Below are positions 22,958 to 26,654 of a stretch of 26,654 nt of DNA, one piece after another. How positions within the stretch are numbered: position 1 is the first letter of the stretch; each line of letters begins with the position of its first letter. The stretch lies in contig JAZSAJ010000015.1 of the NCBI GenBank assembly GCA_045601805.1, positions 1-26,654 on the forward strand, in the 5' to 3' direction. A program made the translations under genes and the position numbers. This stretch comes from SIG607 sp045601805. Its GTDB lineage: Bacteria; Bacillota; Clostridia; Oscillospirales; Acutalibacteraceae. Below the pieces are notes generated by a model that saw only the letters and a program-made list of their open reading frames with translations, was not told the origin of the DNA and searched no databases.

Positions 22958-23204
22958 AAGGGCGGGTTTAAGGCGTCTTTTGGCTCTTTGTCGCTCATAG
23001 GCGGCAGCCTTATTTGCTTCGCATCACCAAAATCCACTCATAAATCCGCGCCTTTTAGGTCGGAGAATTTTGTGATTAAAAGATTTTATGGTGTGGCGAG
23101 GCACAAAACGCAGTTAATACTTTGTGTATTAACGAGTATTTTAACAAAGCCACAGCGTAAAATCTTTATCCCAAAATCTGATTCGGGTTTAAATGCTTTG
23201 GCTA
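22926..23204. repeat. 23-bp perfect inverted repeat flanking the gltX-glnS spacer
   Basis: Bases 22926-22948 (starting TAGCCAAAGC, ending AACCCGAA) are an exact reverse complement of 23182-23204, with 233 bases between. The left arm is gltX coding sequence and the right arm ends 2 bases before the glnS ribosome binding site. A diverged third copy, CGGGTTTAA-x-TTTTGGCT, lies at 22963-22987 in the same orientation as the right arm. No target-site duplication is seen. It could be a MITE-like dispersed repeat, an invertible segment, or an RNA structure of the gltX-glnS transcript. Confidence 0.75.
23064..23180 (+). other. Long imperfect hairpin in the gltX-glnS spacer
   Basis: Arms of about 32 nt, 23064-23097 and 23149-23180, are imperfect inverted copies: AAAGATTTTA and TGTGGC segments pair exactly, with mismatches and one- or two-base gaps between. 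An 8-bp perfect hairpin, GTTAATAC-TTTGT-GTATTAAC (23113-23133), sits in the loop. The element lies inside the larger inverted repeat, in a 263-bp non-coding spacer. No T-box, known riboswitch motif or clear promoter is visible. Confidence 0.6.
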
Positions 23205-23220
23205 TAAAGGAATGAATTAT

Positions 23221-24903
23221 ATGGCAAACGAAGAAAAAGTTACCACGGAGGTTTCCGTTCCTTCTAACTTTATTTACGATTTTATTGATGAAGATTTAAA
23301 AGAGGGCGTTTATACACGCGTTCAAACCCGTTTTCCGCCCGAGCCGAACGGGTATTTGCACATTGGCCACGCAAAAGCCATTTGCATTGACTTTCAAACG
23401 GCTGAAAAATACGGCGGTAAATGCAATTTGCGTCTTGATGACACCAACCCCACCAAAGAAGATGTTGAATATGTTGACGCAATTAAAGAAGACATTAACT
23501 GGCTTGGTTTTAATTGGGACAATGTTTATTTTGCGTCTGACTACTTTGATTACATTTACGAATGTGCATTAAAGTTAATTGATAAGGGTTTGGCTTATGT
23601 TGATGAACTTACCCCCGATGAAATAAGGGAGTACCGCGGTACACTTACAGAACCCGGCAAAGAAAGCCCGTTTAGAAACCGCCCAATTAGTGAAACCAAA
23701 GACCTTTTTGCCCGTATGACTGCAGGCGAATTTGAAAACGGCAGTTTGGTTTTAAGGGCTAAAATTGACATGGCTTCGCCCAACCTTAATATGCGCGACC
23801 CAATTATTTACCGCGTTATGAAAGCGCACCACCACCGCACAGGCGATAAATGGTGCGTTTACCCAATGTACGATTTTGCGCATCCGCTATCTGACGCCAA
23901 AGAGGGTGTTACACATTCGCTTTGTTCACTTGAATTTGAAAACCACCGTCCGCTTTATAACTGGTTTTTACAGGCGTTAGACATTCCTACACCGCCAAGG
24001 CAAATTGAGTTTGCAAGAATGAATGTAAACTATACCTTAACCAGCAAACGCAAATGTTTAAAACTTGTAAACGACGGTATTGTTTCGGGTTGGGACGACC
24101 CAAGAATGGCTACCATTTGCGGTATGCGCCGCCGCGGTTACCCCGCTGAAGCAATCCGTGATTTTGTTGAAAAAATCGGTGTTTCAAAGGCCTACAGCGT
24201 TATTGACTATGCCCTTTTGGAATCTTGCGTTAGAGATAACTTAAACCTTAATGCGCGCAGGGCTATGGTTGTTTTAGACCCCTTAAAAATTGTTATTGAT
24301 AATTACCCAGAGGGTAAAACCGAAGAAATTTGGGTTGATGTTAACCCCAACAAACCCGAAGACGGTAAATATAAGGTTTTGTTTTCTAAAAATCTTTATA
24401 TTGAGCAAGAAGACTTTATGTTAAACCCAATTGGCAAATACTTCCGTCTTTGCCCCGAAAAAGAGGTTCGTTTAAAGGGTGCATATTATATTCGTTACGC
24501 TTCGCACGAAACCGACGAAAACGGCAATATAACTGTTGTTCACTGCACCTACGACCCTGAATCGTTTGGCGGTGAAACGGCCGACGGCAGAAAGGTTAAA
24601 GGCACTTTGCACTGGATTAGCCAAGAAGAAGCAGTAACCGCCACCGTTAAACTTTATGACCGTTTATTTAATGTGCCCAACCCGTCTGATGAAGAGGGTG
24701 TTGCAAGTTTTGCCGATAACATTAACCCTGATTCGCTTTGCGTTATGAAAAACTGCAAAATTGGGCCTGACATTAAGGCAGCAAAGGTTGGCGAAACATT
24801 CCAGTTTATGCGCCAAGGTTATTTCTGCATTGATAAAGACAGTACTGCTGATAACATTGTTATTAACCGTACCGTTGCCCTTAAAGATTCCTTTAAGAAA
24901 TAA
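23221..24903 (+). CDS. glnS: Glutaminyl-tRNA synthetase
   Basis: A class I synthetase charging tRNA-Gln directly. The 560-residue protein matches the GlnRS layout: TRFPPEPNGYLHIGHAKAI (HIGH 47-50), LRLDDTNPTKED, KSP-like FRNRPISE, DKWCVYPMYDFAHPLSDA, SLEFENHRPLYNWFL, the KMSKS-type TLTSKRK (272-278), and the two beta-barrel anticodon domains to the end. ATG 23221 is chosen: AAGGA ends 9 bases before it, whereas ATG 23212 would directly abut the site. GlnRS is less common in Firmicutes than the transamidation route through GatCAB, so its place beside gltX is notable. It follows a repeat-rich spacer and is closed by a hairpin. Confidence 0.96.
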   Translation: MANEEKVTTEVSVPSNFIYDFIDEDLKEGVYTRVQTRFPPEPNGYLHIGHAKAICIDFQTAEKYGGKCNLRLDDTNPTKEDVEYVDAIKEDINWLGFNWDNVYFASDYFDYIYECALKLIDKGLAYVDELTPDEIREYRGTLTEPGKESPFRNRPISETKDLFARMTAGEFENGSLVLRAKIDMASPNLNMRDPIIYRVMKAHHHRTGDKWCVYPMYDFAHPLSDAKEGVTHSLCSLEFENHRPLYNWFLQALDIPTPPRQIEFARMNVNYTLTSKRKCLKLVNDGIVSGWDDPRMATICGMRRRGYPAEAIRDFVEKIGVSKAYSVIDYALLESCVRDNLNLNARRAMVVLDPLKIVIDNYPEGKTEEIWVDVNPNKPEDGKYKVLFSKNLYIEQEDFMLNPIGKYFRLCPEKEVRLKGAYYIRYASHETDENGNITVVHCTYDPESFGGETADGRKVKGTLHWISQEEAVTATVKLYDRLFNVPNPSDEEGVASFADNINPDSLCVMKNCKIGPDIKAAKVGETFQFMRQGYFCIDKDSTADNIVINRTVALKDSFKK

Positions 24904-24907
24904 GAAA

Positions 24908-24941
24908 AAGGCGTTTAAAGTCAAATTACTTTAAACGCCTT
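24908..24941 (+). terminator. Hairpin after glnS, probable terminator
   Basis: AAGGCGTTTAAAGT (24908-24921) pairs perfectly with ACTTTAAACGCCTT (24928-24941) around CAAATT, a 14-bp stem 4 bases after the glnS stop. Only GATTTT follows, so termination may be partial, and AGGAG of the next gene begins 7 bases later. Confidence 0.75.
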
Positions 24942-24958
24942 GATTTTAGGAGAAATGT

Positions 24959-25711
24959 ATGACAGTTAAAGAACTTTTAAATTTTTTGTGTAAGCGTTTT
25001 CCTTTAAACCTTGCCCTAACTTTTGATAATGTTGGTTTGCTTGTGGGCAACGAAAACCAAGAAATAAGCGGTGTTTTAGTTGCGCTTGACTGCACCAAAG
25101 GTGCAATAGAAAAAGCAAAGGAAAATAATTGCAATTTAATTGTTACCCACCACCCCGTTATTTTTAACCCGATAAAACAGGTGTTAGAAAATGATTTAGT
25201 TTACACCCTTATAAAAAATGACATTTCGGTTATTAGTATGCACACAAATCTTGACACGGCAGACGGCGGTGTGAACGATGTTTTGGCAGAAGTTTTAGAA
25301 CTTAGCAGTGTAGAAAAAATTGTTTGCGAAGACGGTTTTACCATAAGACAGGGCGAACTGCCAAAGGTTATGAGTGCAAATGATTTTGCAAAACACATTA
25401 GCAAAAAACTTGGCACCAGTATAAAATACTGCGGCGAAAACCAAATTAAAACCGTTGCCGTTTGTTCGGGAAGCGGCGGTGAGTTTTTACCCCTTGCAAT
25501 AAATGCCGGTGCCGACGCTTTTGTTACGGCAGAATGCAAACACCATTTGTTTTTATTGGCCCAAGAAAAAGGTGTTTTTCTTGCCGATGCAGGTCACTTT
25601 AACACCGAAAACATAATAGTTGAGCCGTTAGCAAGTTTAATAAAAGAAACCAATTTAAAAGTTATAACCTACCACTACTCACCAATAAAGGAATGTACTT
25701 ATGATTTTTAA
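24959..25711 (+). CDS. NIF3 (DUF34) family metal-binding protein
   Basis: A 250-residue member of the NIF3/YqfO/YbgI family, cytoplasmic proteins with a di-metal site. A GTP cyclohydrolase I type 2 label is common but poorly supported. Family features: LNLALTFDNVGLLVG (from 17), the metal-binding IVTHHPVIF (His64, His65), ISMHTNLDTADGGVND (94-107), and a C-terminal DAGHFNTENII. The length fits the short form without the inserted PII-like domain of YqfO. AGGAG lies 6 bases before the ATG. No adjacent TrmK-like methyltransferase or rpoD is seen. It overlaps the AEC gene by 11 nt. Confidence 0.9.
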   Translation: MTVKELLNFLCKRFPLNLALTFDNVGLLVGNENQEISGVLVALDCTKGAIEKAKENNCNLIVTHHPVIFNPIKQVLENDLVYTLIKNDISVISMHTNLDTADGGVNDVLAEVLELSSVEKIVCEDGFTIRQGELPKVMSANDFAKHISKKLGTSIKYCGENQIKTVAVCSGSGGEFLPLAINAGADAFVTAECKHHLFLLAQEKGVFLADAGHFNTENIIVEPLASLIKETNLKVITYHYSPIKECTYDF

Positions 25712-26636
25712 TGAATTTTACCACCATTTTTTAACCGTTGCTAACCAAGTTTTTATTTTGTTTTTGCTAATTTTGCTTGGTTTTATTTGCGGTAAAAAAG
25801 GTATTATAAGTGAAAAAGCTGCAGAAACCCTTTCGTCAATTGCCCTTTATTTTTCAACCCCGGCGGCTATTATAAGTTCTTTTATACGCCCGTTTGAAAA
25901 GGAAAAACTATCCAATTTGGGCTATGCATTTTTAATTTCAATTGTTTTTCATATTTTTGCAATTTTACTTTCACTTTTAATTAAGCAAAAAAATGAAAAC
26001 GAAGAAAAAGTATCAAGGTTTTCTGTAATTTTTGCTAATGCAGGTTTTATGGCTATACCTTTGCAACTTGCCCTTTTTAATTCTGACGGTGCTTTTTACG
26101 GTTCGGCTTATGTTGTAATATTCAACATTATGGTTTGGACTGTTGGTCTTATTATAATGGGCGGAAAACTAACCATTAAAAAACTTCTTTTAAACCCCGG
26201 CACTATTGGAGTTTCCATTGGTCTTTTAATTTTTCTGCTTAACATTCACCAGTATGTGCCTACGGCATTAACCACAACAGTTCAGCATATAGCAAACCTT
26301 AACACCCCTGTACCAATGTTGGTTATTGGTTATTACCTTTCAAAAATTAATTTGGTAAAAGCAGTTGCCGACAAAAGAATATATTTTCCGCTTTTTTTAC
26401 GGCTAATTGCTTGCCCTGCTGTTTGTATGTTTTTACTTTGGTTAATTAAAATGGACAGCGCAGTTGCAGTTCCGCTTATTGTTGCTGTTGCTTGCCCTGT
26501 TGCCGCAACCACAACAATGTTTTCGGTTAAGTTTAACCGCGATGTTGACCTTTCGGTAAAACTGGTTTCGGTTACAACTTTATTTTCAATAATAACACTT
26601 CCCCTTTGTGTTGCGCTAACACAGGTAATACTTTAA
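25701..26636 (+). CDS. AEC family transporter (auxin efflux carrier-like)
   Basis: A 311-residue membrane protein with about ten helices in two five-helix halves, a common AEC/malonate-transporter layout. LILLGFICGKKGIISEKAAE is the usual N-terminal signature, and NAGFMAIPLQLALF and NTPVPMLVIGYYLS are the conserved half-repeats with broken helices. The role is probably export or uptake of organic acids or amino acids; the substrate is unknown. The start overlaps the NIF3-type gene by 11 nt and has AAAGGA upstream, so translation is coupled. The window ends 18 bases after the stop; ATAAAAACGCCCCGTTGGT could be the first arm of a terminator that is cut off. Confidence 0.9.
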   Translation: MIFNEFYHHFLTVANQVFILFLLILLGFICGKKGIISEKAAETLSSIALYFSTPAAIISSFIRPFEKEKLSNLGYAFLISIVFHIFAILLSLLIKQKNENEEKVSRFSVIFANAGFMAIPLQLALFNSDGAFYGSAYVVIFNIMVWTVGLIIMGGKLTIKKLLLNPGTIGVSIGLLIFLLNIHQYVPTALTTTVQHIANLNTPVPMLVIGYYLSKINLVKAVADKRIYFPLFLRLIACPAVCMFLLWLIKMDSAVAVPLIVAVACPVAATTTMFSVKFNRDVDLSVKLVSVTTLFSIITLPLCVALTQVIL

Positions 26637-26654
26637 TAAAAACGCCCCGTTGGT

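Noticed and set aside
22988..23215. A 75-codon plus-strand open frame across the gltX-glnS spacer
   Set aside because: It begins at a TTG with no ribosome binding site, lies entirely inside the repeat and hairpin structure, and ends by running into the glnS start region. Its translation looks like read-through of a repeat rather than a protein.
22958..23220. A T-box or other riboswitch controlling glnS
   Set aside because: An aminoacyl-tRNA synthetase leader would be a natural place, but I find no T-box antiterminator sequence (TGGNACCGCG type), no specifier loop and no strong terminator just before glnS.

Overview
The window looks like ordinary chromosome from a low-GC Gram-positive bacterium of the Clostridia, most likely an uncultured gut Oscillospiraceae/Ruminococcaceae-type lineage. 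That placement is inference. It rests on AGGAGG-type ribosome binding sites, consensus sigma-A promoters, a class B sortase, an LCP-family wall ligase, a lipoprotein, and a glutaminyl-tRNA synthetase beside gltX. I see no phage, insertion-sequence or CRISPR genes.

Layout. (1) 1-340, minus strand: a stand-alone 5S rRNA plus tRNA-Asn unit with its own promoter and terminator. (2) 367-2202, plus strand: class B sortase and LCP protein, overlapping genes, divergent from the 5S. (3) 2232-9098, minus strand: a six-gene extracellular polysaccharide operon (phosphoglycosyltransferase, DUF4422 protein, GT4, Wzy-like polymerase, GT2, UDP-galactopyranose mutase). (4) 9126-9812, minus strand: a small secreted protein with a sortase-like C-terminus. 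(5) 9848-11257: biotin-protein ligase (plus) and a lipoprotein (minus) converging on one terminator. (6) 11297-15617, plus strand: a 996-residue ABC transporter with ATPase and permease fused, then an MFS transporter. (7) 15656-20723, minus strand: cyclophilin, rfbA, two GT2 glycosyltransferases and a CorC/CNNM-type membrane protein that has its own regulated-looking leader. (8) 20739-26636, plus strand: nrdR, gltX, a repeat-rich spacer, glnS, a NIF3-family protein and an AEC transporter.

How it fits together. The polysaccharide operon can start a repeat unit on undecaprenyl phosphate, extend it with several sugars including probably galactofuranose, and polymerise it. The LCP protein is the type of enzyme that ligates such polymers to peptidoglycan, and the sortase attaches proteins. 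Together they suggest a cell-surface assembly locus. A flippase, chain-length regulators and rfbBCD are absent from the window.

The most unusual parts are the CorC leader (a 17-codon ORF with a good ribosome binding site, a terminator-like hairpin inside it, and a palindrome over the -10) and the gltX-glnS spacer (a 23-bp perfect inverted repeat whose left arm is gltX coding sequence, enclosing a long imperfect hairpin). The secreted protein with a PTSD-type rather than LPXTG-type C-terminus is also worth checking. None of these can be shown to be a new system from sequence alone.
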